A stretch of 64,000 bases of DNA from Bacteroidales bacterium Phil6 (lineage in GTDB: Bacteria; Bacteroidota; Bacteroidia; Bacteroidales; F082), in contig NWBN01000031.1 in assembly GCA_002633315.1 (NCBI GenBank), positions 186,001 to 250,000 of the forward strand. Direction: 5' to 3'. Shown piece by piece: positions 20,101 to 27,594 of the stretch; positions within the stretch are counted from its first letter, which is position 1, and the number at the start of each line of letters is the position of its first letter. The notes beneath the pieces are model-generated. The model worked only from the letters and a program-made list of their open reading frames with translations, was not told the DNA's origin and searched no databases. Position numbers and translations under genes: made by a program.

Positions 20101-21411
20101 CGTTCGGCTGAGATGAAGATTATCGACCCTACTACAGGTGTCGCTCTCACTACAGCTAACATTCCTTATGGCGCTAAACTTTATATTCCTGCAAATACAG
20201 AGGTGAAGGCAGGCGACCTTATCTGTGAATGGGATCCTTATAACGCATTGATATTGTCTGAGTATAATGGTAAGGTCCGTTATGACAATATTGTTGAAGG
20301 TGTTACTTTCCGTAATGAGTCTGATGAACAGACAGGTTATAATGAGCGTGTTATCATAGAGGCTCGTAGATATTCGAAGAACCCTTCGATTTCTATACTC
20401 GACAAGAACGGAGAAGTTATTAAGTCGTACGACTTGCCGGTAGGTGCTCATATTATGGTGGAAGAAGGCGATGTCATTAAAGCTTGCGACATGCTCGTGA
20501 AAATACCGCGTGCAATAGGTAAGTTGGGCGATATCACCGGAGGTCTTCCTCGTGTTACTGAGTTGTTCGAGGCACGTAATTCTTCAGAACCTGCTGTGGT
20601 GTCTGAGATAGATGGCGTGGTGTCTTTCGAGAAGAAATTGAAACGTGGCAACAGAGAAGTTATAATAACTTCAAAAACAGGCGAGAGAAAGAGTTACCTC
20701 ATACCTACAACAAAACAAATCCTTGCCCAGGAAAACGATTTCGTCAAGGCAGGACAGCCATTGTCTGATGGTGCTATAACGCCTGCTAATATTCTTGCCA
20801 TAGAAGGTCCTATGAAAGTGCAGGAGTTTATTGTTAATGAAATTCAGGAAGTATATCGTTCACAGGGTGTTACCATCAATGGAAAACATTTTGAAGTCAT
20901 TGTACGTCAGATGATGCGTAAGGTGGAAATCGCAGACCCGGGCGATACCAGATTCCTTGAAGGAGAATTGGTTAATAAGGTTACTTTCCAGGAATGTAAT
21001 GACGAGATATTTGGTAAAGTTGTAGTTACAGACGCCGGCGATTCAGAGAATTTATATCCGGGACAGATGATATCTTTCAGAAAATTACGTGATGAAAATT
21101 CTTTGTTGAAACGTAAAGATAAGAAACTTGTGGAGGCTCGTGATGCACGACCTGCTACTGCAGTACAGGTGCTCCAAGGTATTACCCGTGCCGCTCTTCA
21201 AACTGATAGTTTCATATCTGCTGCGTCTTTCCAGGAGACAACCAAGGTGTTGACTCTTGCCGCTATAAATGCTAAGACTGATACCCTTGAAGGTATGAAG
21301 GAAAATGTTATCGTAGGACATAAAATACCTGCCGGAACGGGTCTTCGTGAATATGACGACCTCGTTGTCGGTTCTAAGGAGGATTATGAGCAATTTACTG
21401 AGAAAAAATGA
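17140..21411 (+). CDS. rpoC: DNA-directed RNA polymerase subunit beta'
   Basis: The beta' subunit, 1423 residues, holds the catalytic centre. It has the N-terminal zinc ribbon [20 protein letters not shown] (near 66-85), the active-site motif [12 protein letters not shown] (near 470) with three Asp that bind magnesium, the second zinc site [13 protein letters not shown] (near 890) and the trigger-loop region [19 protein letters not shown]. It begins 27 bases after rpoB and is followed by a strong terminator. Confidence 0.98.
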   Translation: MAFRNTVNSNFSKITISLASPESILERSYGEVLKPETINYRTYKPERDGLFCERIFGPVKDWECHCGKYKRIRYKNIVCDRCGVEVTEKKVRRERTGHIKLVVPVAHIWYFRSLPNKIGALLGIQTKKLDSIIYYERYVVIQPGIKEKDGINKLDLLSEEEYLDILENLPADNMHLPDDDPNKFIAKMGADAIYDLLAQLDLDKESAELRDKAGKETSQQRKQDALKRLQVFEAFRDAQKRIENRPEWMIMKVVPVIPPELRPLVPLDGGRFATSDLNDLYRRVIIRNNRLKRLIEIKAPDVIMRNEKRMLQEAVDSLLDNSRKSSAVKTESNRPLKSLSDSLKGKSGRFRQNLLGKRVDYSGRSVIVVGPDLNMNECGLPKDMAAELFKPFIIRKLIERGRVKTVKSAKKLIDKKEADVWDILENILKGHPILLNRAPTLHRLGIQAFQPKLVEGKAIRLHPLVCTAFNADFDGDQMAVHVPLGNAAVLEAQILMLASHNILNPANGMPITVPSQDMVLGLYYITKPRKSTPDHPVKGEGKRFYSAEEVIIAYNEKKVDMHAIIYVNVTVRENDEFVEKMVETTVGRVLFNQLVPKGFGYINQLLNKKALRDIIGEMVKLLGTAITTKFLDDIKNMGYNMAFKGGLSFNLGDVLIPTVKEELIKQANEEVAGIREEYNMGFITTNERYNKIIDIWGHVVTKLTEEVMNLLPKDDQGFNPVFMMLDSGARGSKEQIRQLCGMRGLMAKPQKSNAAGGAEIIENPILSNFKEGLSVLEYFISTHGARKGLADTALKTADAGYLTRRLVDVAHDVIVTEKDCGTLRGLTISALRRGDEIVESLYDRILGRVALHDIFHPQTGELLIQGGQEITEPIAAKICDSPIESVEIRSVLTCESKHGVCANCYGRNLASGKLVQRGEAVGVIAAQSIGEPGTQLTLRTFHQGGTASKTMDDSSIKAKYNGILEIDELRVEDYVDKDDRKYQVVIGRSAEMKIIDPTTGVALTTANIPYGAKLYIPANTEVKAGDLICEWDPYNALILSEYNGKVRYDNIVEGVTFRNESDEQTGYNERVIIEARRYSKNPSISILDKNGEVIKSYDLPVGAHIMVEEGDVIKACDMLVKIPRAIGKLGDITGGLPRVTELFEARNSSEPAVVSEIDGVVSFEKKLKRGNREVIITSKTGERKSYLIPTTKQILAQENDFVKAGQPLSDGAITPANILAIEGPMKVQEFIVNEIQEVYRSQGVTINGKHFEVIVRQMMRKVEIADPGDTRFLEGELVNKVTFQECNDEIFGKVVVTDAGDSENLYPGQMISFRKLRDENSLLKRKDKKLVEARDARPATAVQVLQGITRAALQTDSFISAASFQETTKVLTLAAINAKTDTLEGMKENVIVGHKIPAGTGLREYDDLVVGSKEDYEQFTEKK

Positions 21412-21441
21412 CATCAATGTATAGCTGATGTTAAACGACAG

Positions 21442-21476
21442 AAGGTTGACTGATTTTTTAAGTCAACCTTTTTTTT
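21442..21476 (+). terminator. rpoBC operon terminator
   Basis: Perfect 10-bp stem AAGGTTGACT/AGTCAACCTT (21442-21451 and 21461-21470) with a 9-base loop and a long T run. Confidence 0.92.
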
Positions 21477-21490
21477 ATGAAAATAATTGT

Positions 21491-21498
21491 TATCTTTG
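21491..21498 (+). promoter_or_regulatory. -7 element for the DUF3467 operon
   Basis: TATCTTTG, a full TAnnTTTG match, 24 bases before the ATG at 21522. The expected -33 position falls in the T run of the rpoC terminator and has no TTG. Confidence 0.6.
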
Positions 21499-21521
21499 TT
21501 GAAAATTTTTAATCGTAAGTT

Positions 21522-21833
21522 ATGGATAATAATAAGGAAAAAAATCAAATTGGCATTGAGATAACAGACGAGGTCGCCGGCGGAGTATATTCTAATTTTG
21601 CTGTGATAGGACATTCTAATTCGGAATTTGTTGTTGATTTTGCCCAAATAATGCCGGGTGCACCTAAGGCAAGAGTGAAGTCTCGTGTTATATTGTCTCC
21701 TCAACATGCTAAACGTTTATTTAAGGCATTGGCGGATAATATAAATAAATATGAGGCTATGTTCGGTCCCATTAAAGACGTAAATGACAGAATGACATTC
21801 AACGTTGGTAATGGTACTGCCGGAGAAGCATAA
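21522..21833 (+). CDS. DUF3467 domain protein
   Basis: A 103-residue cytoplasmic protein of the DUF3467 family. Conserved features are the EIxxEVAxGxYSNF-type opening, a central EFVVDFAQIMPG and RVILSPQHAKRLFKALADNINKYE. The function is unknown. It lies after rpoC behind its own -7 box and is followed after only six bases by the SUMF1-fold gene, so the three genes 21522-24372 probably form one transcript. Confidence 0.88.
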   Translation: MDNNKEKNQIGIEITDEVAGGVYSNFAVIGHSNSEFVVDFAQIMPGAPKARVKSRVILSPQHAKRLFKALADNINKYEAMFGPIKDVNDRMTFNVGNGTAGEA

Positions 21834-21839
21834 ATTATT

Positions 21840-22967
21840 ATGAAAAGGTTGTTTTGCCTCCTCTTCCTGACAGTGACTCTGACAGCAAGAACGCAAAGTG
21901 TTACTGATGCAGATTTCAGGATCGTAGGTGATAATATAGAGATATATTATATGCTTGATGCTGTGTCTGATATTGATATCCAATGCTCTACAGATGGAGG
22001 TAAAACATTTGGACCACCGTTGAAACAGGTGAGCGGTGATGTGGGCGAGAATGTTATGCCAGGGAAAAAAACTGCAGTGTGGCACGTATATGCGGAACGC
22101 GACATGTTGTATTCTGACGCTGTGGTTTTTAAGGTGAAAATAAAAGAGGCTAAACGTACTATAGATGTCAACGGCACTTTGATAGAGATGATGAAAGTGA
22201 TGGGCGGCTCTTTTATGATGGGAGAGAAACAGAAAAATAACGCTCCTAAATGTAATACTATGCCTGCACATGAAGTGGTGGTGAGTGATTTCTGTATTGG
22301 TAAGACTGAGGTTACAGTACGTATGTTTAAACAGTTTGTCGATGCTACCAATTATAAGACAGATGCGGATAAATATGGCGGCAGCTATGTCTGGGGCAGA
22401 GGCTGTTGGGAGTTGAAAAAAGGTGTGAACTGGAGATGTGACCAGGATGGTAATGTCTTGAATGAGGCTGACTACGACAGAGCTGTGATACATGTTAGTT
22501 GGAATGATGCAGTGGCATATTGTACATGGCTGAAACATGTTACGGGAGAGGATTTTAGATTGCCGACAGAGGCGGAATGGGAATATGCCGCTAAAGGTGG
22601 TGAGGATTCTAACAGATATCTTTTCTCAGGTGGCGATGATATTTATGATGTGGCATGGTATTGGTATAATAGTTGTAATGTGGGGAAAGATGATATTGAC
22701 TATGGCGTGCATCATGTCGCTCAGAAACTGTCAAATGAACTTGGATTGTTCGACATGACAGGTAATGTGTCGGAATGGTGCGGAGATATTTTTGGGGATT
22801 ACGAAGGCGGTTCTCAGATCAATCCTACTGGCAAGGATGAAGGGTCGTTTTTTGCGGTAAGAGGTGGAAGCTGGTATGATAGGGAGGAAAAATGCCGTAT
22901 CCCTTATAGACAAGGTCTTGTCCCTAATACGCGTCGTTTTGATATCGGATTTAGATTGGCTTTGTAA
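21840..22967 (+). CDS. secreted SUMF1/FGE-fold protein, probably non-catalytic
   Basis: A 375-residue exported protein with a hydrophobic signal peptide (about 1-19, no lipobox Cys). A beta-sandwich segment (about 22-105, ending near CSTDGGKTFGPPLKQVSGDVG) often precedes SUMF1 domains in this phylum. The SUMF1 domain (about 115-375) has the hallmarks GKTEVTVRMF, RLPTEAEWEYAAKGG, LFDMTGNVSEWC and RGGSWYD. True formylglycine-generating enzymes need two Cys in the last region; here the first is Asp347 and only Cys352 remains, so sulfatase-activating activity is unlikely. It resembles the structural SUMF1-fold proteins (such as GldK) more than enzymes. Confidence 0.85.
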   Translation: MKRLFCLLFLTVTLTARTQSVTDADFRIVGDNIEIYYMLDAVSDIDIQCSTDGGKTFGPPLKQVSGDVGENVMPGKKTAVWHVYAERDMLYSDAVVFKVKIKEAKRTIDVNGTLIEMMKVMGGSFMMGEKQKNNAPKCNTMPAHEVVVSDFCIGKTEVTVRMFKQFVDATNYKTDADKYGGSYVWGRGCWELKKGVNWRCDQDGNVLNEADYDRAVIHVSWNDAVAYCTWLKHVTGEDFRLPTEAEWEYAAKGGEDSNRYLFSGGDDIYDVAWYWYNSCNVGKDDIDYGVHHVAQKLSNELGLFDMTGNVSEWCGDIFGDYEGGSQINPTGKDEGSFFAVRGGSWYDREEKCRIPYRQGLVPNTRRFDIGFRLAL

Positions 22968-22968
22968 G

Positions 22969-24372
22969 ATGCGAAAACATTTGTTGACTATATTATTGGT
23001 ATTGACGAGTTCGATGTTGTTTGGACAAATAGTGTCGTTGACTTCATCGAAACCGGTCAGAATGGTACGTCCTGAATCCGGATATAGTGTTTTCGTTAAG
23101 GCTTATGTGGAAAATGCAATTGATGAATGGCAGAGAAAACAACCGGGAGAATCTAATGCAAGATATAAAAACAGAGTTAGTGAATCTCATAAGCAGGAGA
23201 TGATAGTCCTTTTGGAGGCTGAGGCATCTGATAAGTATTTGGAAGAAATATCAAGAACTTATGTCCTCGATTTGAATATAGATGGTTATGACAGGAATAA
23301 TGAACAGATGATTATGTCTGAAAATTATTTTGGACGATTGTCGGTAAAGGTACCTGTCGTAAAATCTGATTATTTTATCTCTTCATGGTCTGATATGGTG
23401 TTGAAACCGGATTATTTTATTTATAAAGATACTCTTGGGTTGGCAAGGGTGGATTTTATGCTGCCCGACGGCTCGAGATTTCAATATATTAATAAGGTGA
23501 TACTTGACTCTATGTATATGGGTGTACCTTATATGCTTTCTCCTGTATATATCTTTGGAGAAAGAGTGCGTAACGGTGTCGATGAGAAAAACCATAATAT
23601 TGACAAGGATATTCCGGTGATCGATTCAGTGAATAAGAATACTTGGGTCGTGATAATAGCAAATGAAAATTATAGAAAGGAGCCTAAGGTTAAGTTCGCT
23701 AAAAATGATGCCGAAACATTTAAGAATTATTGTATAAAGACTTTATGTGTGCCTAAAAGAAATCTGAAATATATTCAGAATGCTACTTTGAAAGATTTTG
23801 AGACGATAATAAAATGGATGTCCGGCGTGTCTAAACAATATGGGGAAGATACGAAGTTCATTGTTTATTATGTTGGTCATGGCATCTCGTCGAGTAGAAA
23901 TAGAAAATCGTATTTCGTACCTGTTGAGGGACGTTTCTCAAAAATAAAAACTTGTTTTAGTGTGGATTATTTTCTTGAAAATATGAGCGCTATGCCTGTA
24001 AAGTCGGCTGTTCTTTTTGTTGACGCAAGTTTCAATTGTTATAATAGAAAAGGTTCACTTTTGGTTGATGATATTACGTCAGGAATAAAATCTAAAACTA
24101 AGGTACTTAATGGTAATGTTGTGGCTTGCTTTGCTGCTCAGGGAAATGAAACGGCTTTTCAGTATGAAGATAAAAAACACGGAGTCTTTACATATTTCCT
24201 TTTGAAAGAAATACAAAACAATCCCTCAAATTTAACACTCGGGGGATTGTTTTATGAAGTTCAGAGTAAAGTTAAAACATACTCGTTGTCAGAATTTAAA
24301 AAAACTCAAACACCTTCTGTTATTTATTCGTCAAAATTGACTGATAAGTGGAAAGACATAAAACTAAGGTGA
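22969..24372 (+). CDS. secreted caspase-fold (C14-like) protein with Cys-to-Ser change
   Basis: A 467-residue exported protein: signal peptide about 1-19 (ending FGQ), an N-terminal region of unknown fold (about 20-215), then a caspase-like domain (about 225-455). The domain shows the first strand WVVIIANENY, the catalytic-His motif YYVGHG (His304) and the end of the fourth strand LFVDASF, where the nucleophile normally reads DAC. Here it is Ser354 (codon AGT at 24028), with a Cys three residues later. A peptidase function is therefore doubtful. The start is ATG 22969, because the upstream extension overlaps the SUMF1 gene and precedes a clear signal peptide. It is convergent with pyrI, three bases apart. 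Confidence 0.8.
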   Translation: MRKHLLTILLVLTSSMLFGQIVSLTSSKPVRMVRPESGYSVFVKAYVENAIDEWQRKQPGESNARYKNRVSESHKQEMIVLLEAEASDKYLEEISRTYVLDLNIDGYDRNNEQMIMSENYFGRLSVKVPVVKSDYFISSWSDMVLKPDYFIYKDTLGLARVDFMLPDGSRFQYINKVILDSMYMGVPYMLSPVYIFGERVRNGVDEKNHNIDKDIPVIDSVNKNTWVVIIANENYRKEPKVKFAKNDAETFKNYCIKTLCVPKRNLKYIQNATLKDFETIIKWMSGVSKQYGEDTKFIVYYVGHGISSSRNRKSYFVPVEGRFSKIKTCFSVDYFLENMSAMPVKSAVLFVDASFNCYNRKGSLLVDDITSGIKSKTKVLNGNVVACFAAQGNETAFQYEDKKHGVFTYFLLKEIQNNPSNLTLGGLFYEVQSKVKTYSLSEFKKTQTPSVIYSSKLTDKWKDIKLR

Positions 24373-24375
24373 TTG

Positions 24376-24843
24376 TTATATAAATGTCATATTGTCTTCA
24401 GTGGTGTATTTTTCACAGTAATGACACCTGAGCTTAATAACTCCATTTTCATCTTTTATGACATTGAATTTGGTCGGAATGTCTCTTTCCTTGTTGGTTA
24501 CACAGTTGGGATTGAAACATTTAACTATATTGTCAACATAATCAGGAACTTCTACTGTATGTTTTTTTATGACTTCAAAATCTTTGATTTCTATTAACGT
24601 GGCAGTAGGAGCGACGAGGGCAATTTTATTGATGTCTTCAGGAGCAAAGAATCTGTTGTTGATTTTGATTATGCCTTTGCGACCGTATTTCTTGCTTTCG
24701 AGATTGGTGCCAAAATATATTGGACCATCGTAATTGTCAAGTCCCAATATCTTTACTACTTCGAAAACTTTGTCTGCCGGAATATGGTCGATTACAGTCC
24801 CGTTTTCTATTGCTGATACTATAAGTTCTTTTCTTTTATCCAT
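24376..24843 (-). CDS. pyrI: aspartate carbamoyltransferase regulatory subunit PyrI
   Basis: A 155-residue regulatory chain of aspartate transcarbamoylase. The N-terminal allosteric domain (AIENGTVIDHIPADKVFEVVKIL) binds CTP/ATP. The C-terminal zinc domain has four Cys in C-x4-C and C-x2-C spacing (CFNPNC ... CHYC) and contacts PyrB. It follows pyrB by 15 bases in the same direction, so the enzyme should be the feedback-regulated E. coli-type dodecamer. Confidence 0.96.
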   Translation of the reverse strand: MDKRKELIVSAIENGTVIDHIPADKVFEVVKILGLDNYDGPIYFGTNLESKKYGRKGIIKINNRFFAPEDINKIALVAPTATLIEIKDFEVIKKHTVEVPDYVDNIVKCFNPNCVTNKERDIPTKFNVIKDENGVIKLRCHYCEKYTTEDNMTFI

Positions 24844-24858
24844 GATTACAAAATTTTA

Positions 24859-25779
24859 TTATTTAAGACCTAATATTGCAGCTATCAAAGCCTGTCTGAC
24901 AAACAAACCGTTCTGGGCTTGCTGGAAATAATATGCCATGGGATTGGCATCTACGTCAACGTTGATCTCATTTACTCTCGGTAGAGGGTGCAATATGCGA
25001 CAATTTGGTTTTGCATCGGCAAGCATGTGATTGCGAAGTATATATGAGTTTTTAACCTTTTCATATTCAAGAGGATCAGGAAAACGTTCCCTTTGAACTC
25101 TTGTCATATATATGATATCTGAATGAGAAATGACATCTTCTATGTCGGTATATTCATCATATTTCAGATTAGCGTCTTTGATGTATTGAATAACAGTGTT
25201 GGGCATCCTTAATTCTTCAGGAGAAACAAAGTTGAATTTTGCATTGAAGTGACACATGGCTTGTACAAGACTGTGTACTGTCCTGCCATATTTTAAATCT
25301 CCAACCATTGTTATCTCAAGATTTTCAAGAGTACCTTGAGTCTTGCGTATTGAATACAAATCAAGAAGACATTGAGTCGGGTGTTGGTTTGAACCGTCAC
25401 CGGCATTTATAATTGGTACTTTGGATACTTCTGATGCAAAACGTGCAGAACCGTCTATCGGATTGCGCATTACTATTAGATCTGCATAGCTCGCAACCAT
25501 TATGATAGTGTCTTTTAAAGACTCACCTTTCTGTACACTGGTACCGGCAGTGCTGCTGAATCCTATGACATTGCCTCCTAATAGTTGTATTGCTGTCTCG
25601 AAACTTAACCTTGTCCTGGTAGAAGGCTCGAAAAATAATGAGGCAATGACTCTGCCATTCAATAAGTTTTGATGACGATTCCTTTCAAAGTCTTCACCAA
25701 TGTCAAGAATATGACATATTTCCTCTGGCGTGTAGTCGTTGATGGAAATCAAACTGCGATTTTTTAATGAAATTGACAT
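24859..25779 (-). CDS. pyrB: aspartate carbamoyltransferase catalytic subunit PyrB
   Basis: The 306-residue catalytic chain joins carbamoyl phosphate and aspartate, the first committed step of pyrimidine synthesis. The carbamoyl-phosphate loop FFEPSTRTRLSFE (near 50), the 80s loop with QKGESLKDT, HPTQ and the C-terminal HPLPRVNEI are all present. The start is placed at ATG 25779; a TTG three codons upstream is possible. A long leader with a promoter, an overlapping small frame and an intrinsic terminator precedes it, which suggests attenuation control. Confidence 0.96.
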   Translation of the reverse strand: MSISLKNRSLISINDYTPEEICHILDIGEDFERNRHQNLLNGRVIASLFFEPSTRTRLSFETAIQLLGGNVIGFSSTAGTSVQKGESLKDTIIMVASYADLIVMRNPIDGSARFASEVSKVPIINAGDGSNQHPTQCLLDLYSIRKTQGTLENLEITMVGDLKYGRTVHSLVQAMCHFNAKFNFVSPEELRMPNTVIQYIKDANLKYDEYTDIEDVISHSDIIYMTRVQRERFPDPLEYEKVKNSYILRNHMLADAKPNCRILHPLPRVNEINVDVDANPMAYYFQQAQNGLFVRQALIAAILGLK

Positions 25780-25940
25780 GATAGACAATATGTTTTATGG
25801 TTTAACAAATATGATGTCTTTTGAGTAAAAAAAAAGACGGCCTCAAAAACCGTCAACGAAAATGAAAATATTTTAAGTCTAAAAGAATCTCTTCTTTCTA
25901 ATACTTTATATATATCCGCTAAATTCCTTACTCTTGTCAT
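25764..25940 (-). CDS. candidate 58-codon leader reading frame upstream of pyrB
   Basis: A frame starts with ATG at 25940 (MTRVRNLADIYKVLE...), runs through the terminator hairpin, whose T run is read as three Phe codons, and ends at TAA 25766-25764, overlapping the pyrB start by 16 bases. The ATG lies only about seven bases from the -7 box, so translation would have to be leaderless. The layout recalls the E. coli pyrL leader, but coding is unproven and chance is possible. Confidence 0.3.
   Translation of the reverse strand: MTRVRNLADIYKVLERRDSFRLKIFSFSLTVFEAVFFFTQKTSYLLNHKTYCLSCQFH
25827..25854 (-). terminator. attenuator-like terminator in the pyrB leader
   Basis: On the minus strand, stem GACGGT/GCCGTC (25854-25849 and 25841-25836, inner pair U-G) is followed by nine T. 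It lies between the promoter at 25948-25977 and the pyrB ATG. No other minus-strand gene precedes it, so it can only act on the pyrB leader. Confidence 0.7.
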
Positions 25941-25947
25941 CAAAGTG

Positions 25948-25977
25948 CAAAGTTACGTCATTTTTTGTTATTGTCAA
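25948..25977 (-). promoter_or_regulatory. pyrBI promoter
   Basis: On the minus strand TTG (25977-25975), a 19-base spacer and TAACTTTG (25955-25948), a full consensus match. Transcription would start about 160 bases upstream of pyrB. Confidence 0.75.
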
Positions 25978-26276
25978 GAGGTTTTTACAAAAAAATATGT
26001 TCAGAAAGTCTGACAATATGTCTTTCATAAGTAAAATCAGCATTAAAGTAATGCAATTTATAATATGGGATGTGTAAAGAAAAGAAAATGAAATTTGGTT
26101 TTGAAGAGAAGAATATGAGTTTTGATATTCTGTTTTTAACAATGTTAAAAGAAATTTTATCATAAATACTATTATATACCTATTTGTAATATATTATTTT
26201 TATAGAATGTTAATATGTTTTAAGATATCTTGTTGAATATAATATGATTAATAAATAAAAATTAATGAAAAAACTA
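25978..26276. other. AT-rich intergenic region between the divergent pyrB and RHS-operon promoters
   Basis: No gene is supported here. A minus-strand open frame of 85 codons (25906-26163) is rich in Leu, Ile and Phe, crosses the pyrB promoter and has no family resemblance, so it is not accepted. No repeat or RNA structure was recognised. Confidence 0.5.
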
Positions 26277-26307
26277 TTGACAAAACTTTGTGTGGTTTTT
26301 ATCTTTG
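26277..26307 (+). promoter_or_regulatory. promoter of the exported-protein/RHS operon
   Basis: TTG at 26277-26279, a 20-base spacer and TATCTTTG at 26300-26307. It is the only full consensus promoter found upstream of the five genes 26488-36913, and the leader is about 175 bases. Confidence 0.75.
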
Positions 26308-26348
26308 CGATAAGACAAACGTTAAAAAAATGCAAAGGAGGTATTGAT

Positions 26349-26375
26349 ATGATTGGATGGAAATCCTTGGTGTGA
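26349..26375 (+). CDS. possible 8-codon leader ORF with a strong Shine-Dalgarno sequence
   Basis: AAAGGAGGT at 26334-26342 sits six bases before an ATG that reads MIGWKSLV and a TGA. This is the strongest ribosome-binding site in the window, in a lineage where such sites are rare. An overlapping frame from ATG 26357 (MEILGVNVGSKDENLDIR) is the alternative. Neither product is recognised, and a regulatory uORF is the most likely role if it is real. Confidence 0.35.
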   Translation: MIGWKSLV

Positions 26376-26487
26376 ATGTCGGCAGTAAGGATGAAAATTT
26401 AGACATAAGATAAAAAGATGATTTTGTCAGACAAAAATTAATGTATGTATTAGAAGTGTTTATTTAGAATTTAAAACCAAAAAAATT

Positions 26488-27567
26488 ATGAAACATAGAT
26501 ATTTTAGAAGTATTTTAAAAGTGTTGATTTGCATTATGGTTCTGGTGATGGCATTGTATGCATGCAGGAAGAGATATATTGAACCGATTCAGAAAATACC
26601 CGTTGATAATGATAGTGGTGCGGAACAAATCGATGCGTCAAGTATTGTTGGAAAAATAAAAAATTTTAAAAATAGGATGTCCATTGCACATGGTCTTGCT
26701 TCAAAAAGTGAGGATTTTATCAGCATCGACAGTGTGGTGTGGAATATTGAGGCTTTGTTCAATGCTTCATATACTTTTCCTGACTTGTTATATGATAAAA
26801 TTGTTACTCAGGAATTGGTGTTTTCTGTACCTGTCAACAATAATGTCGTGTCGATGAGTGATGTGGCATTGTTATATGATCAAATTATAAATGATGTCAG
26901 AACAGCATATTCTAACGATGGAATTGTTCAAAACAAATCGTTAAAAAATGTGTTTTTTGAGAAAGGAGATGTCGAAAACAACCGTTTGGAGATAATAGCT
27001 TTGGTGTCGTCGGGAAAATCTAAACCTGAAGATCCAGGAAATCTTAATGTGTATTATATCGGACCTTTTGGAGAAGACGACTGCTGGTATTTTGGTGAGT
27101 ACGGAGGCTCATGCGACGACCCTTCTGAATGGGGCGATGCAGCGGAATGGATAGAATATTGGATTAATTATTATTATGGATGGTCTCCGGCTGCTGTTGA
27201 CGGATACAGGAATATTTATTTTTCTCAATCCATGATACATCTGTTGGGTAATGAATATGTAAAATATAATGGTGAATACTATATTTATTATTGGATTAAT
27301 AATCTTCAATATCTGTATCTGAGCGGTTCTCTTTTGAATTATTATTTCCAAAATGAAGTTGATGTTATTATGGAACTTGTACCCAATGACCCTAAATATA
27401 TTGACCAATTGCCTCAAAATCCGAAATTTATGGAGGTGGATATTCAAGGAAACAGTTCAGTGGTGTCAGGAGGAACTTTGAGAAGACATGAGAATTTCAT
27501 ATTATATGGTAAAAAAATAGCAATTCCGGTATTGGATTTGGGATTGCCGGTTGATTTGCTACAATAA
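26488..27567 (+). CDS. lipoprotein of unknown function
   Basis: A 359-residue protein with a lipoprotein signal: hydrophobic stretch to residue 25 and lipobox LYAC with Cys26. The residues after Cys are basic (RKRY), unlike the acidic surface-export signal of Bacteroidetes lipoproteins, so it may face the periplasm. The second half is unusually rich in Tyr and Trp (WIEYWINYYYGW near 221-232, YIYYWINNLQYLYL near 266-279). No known domain is recognised. It opens the five-gene operon ending with the RHS protein and may help to export or anchor its products. Confidence 0.75.
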   Translation: MKHRYFRSILKVLICIMVLVMALYACRKRYIEPIQKIPVDNDSGAEQIDASSIVGKIKNFKNRMSIAHGLASKSEDFISIDSVVWNIEALFNASYTFPDLLYDKIVTQELVFSVPVNNNVVSMSDVALLYDQIINDVRTAYSNDGIVQNKSLKNVFFEKGDVENNRLEIIALVSSGKSKPEDPGNLNVYYIGPFGEDDCWYFGEYGGSCDDPSEWGDAAEWIEYWINYYYGWSPAAVDGYRNIYFSQSMIHLLGNEYVKYNGEYYIYYWINNLQYLYLSGSLLNYYFQNEVDVIMELVPNDPKYIDQLPQNPKFMEVDIQGNSSVVSGGTLRRHENFILYGKKIAIPVLDLGLPVDLLQ

Positions 27568-27594
27568 TAATTGTTAAATTAAAAAAATATTGTC

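Noticed and set aside
21840..22967. Calling the SUMF1 protein a formylglycine-generating enzyme
   Set aside because: The first active-site Cys is Asp347 and no sulfatase gene is nearby.
25836..25854. Plus-strand terminator at the pyrB leader hairpin
   Set aside because: No T run follows the hairpin on the plus strand; the T run is only on the minus strand.
25906..26163. 85-codon minus-strand frame upstream of pyrB
   Set aside because: It crosses the pyrB promoter, is made of Leu/Ile/Phe-rich AT-biased codons and resembles no family.
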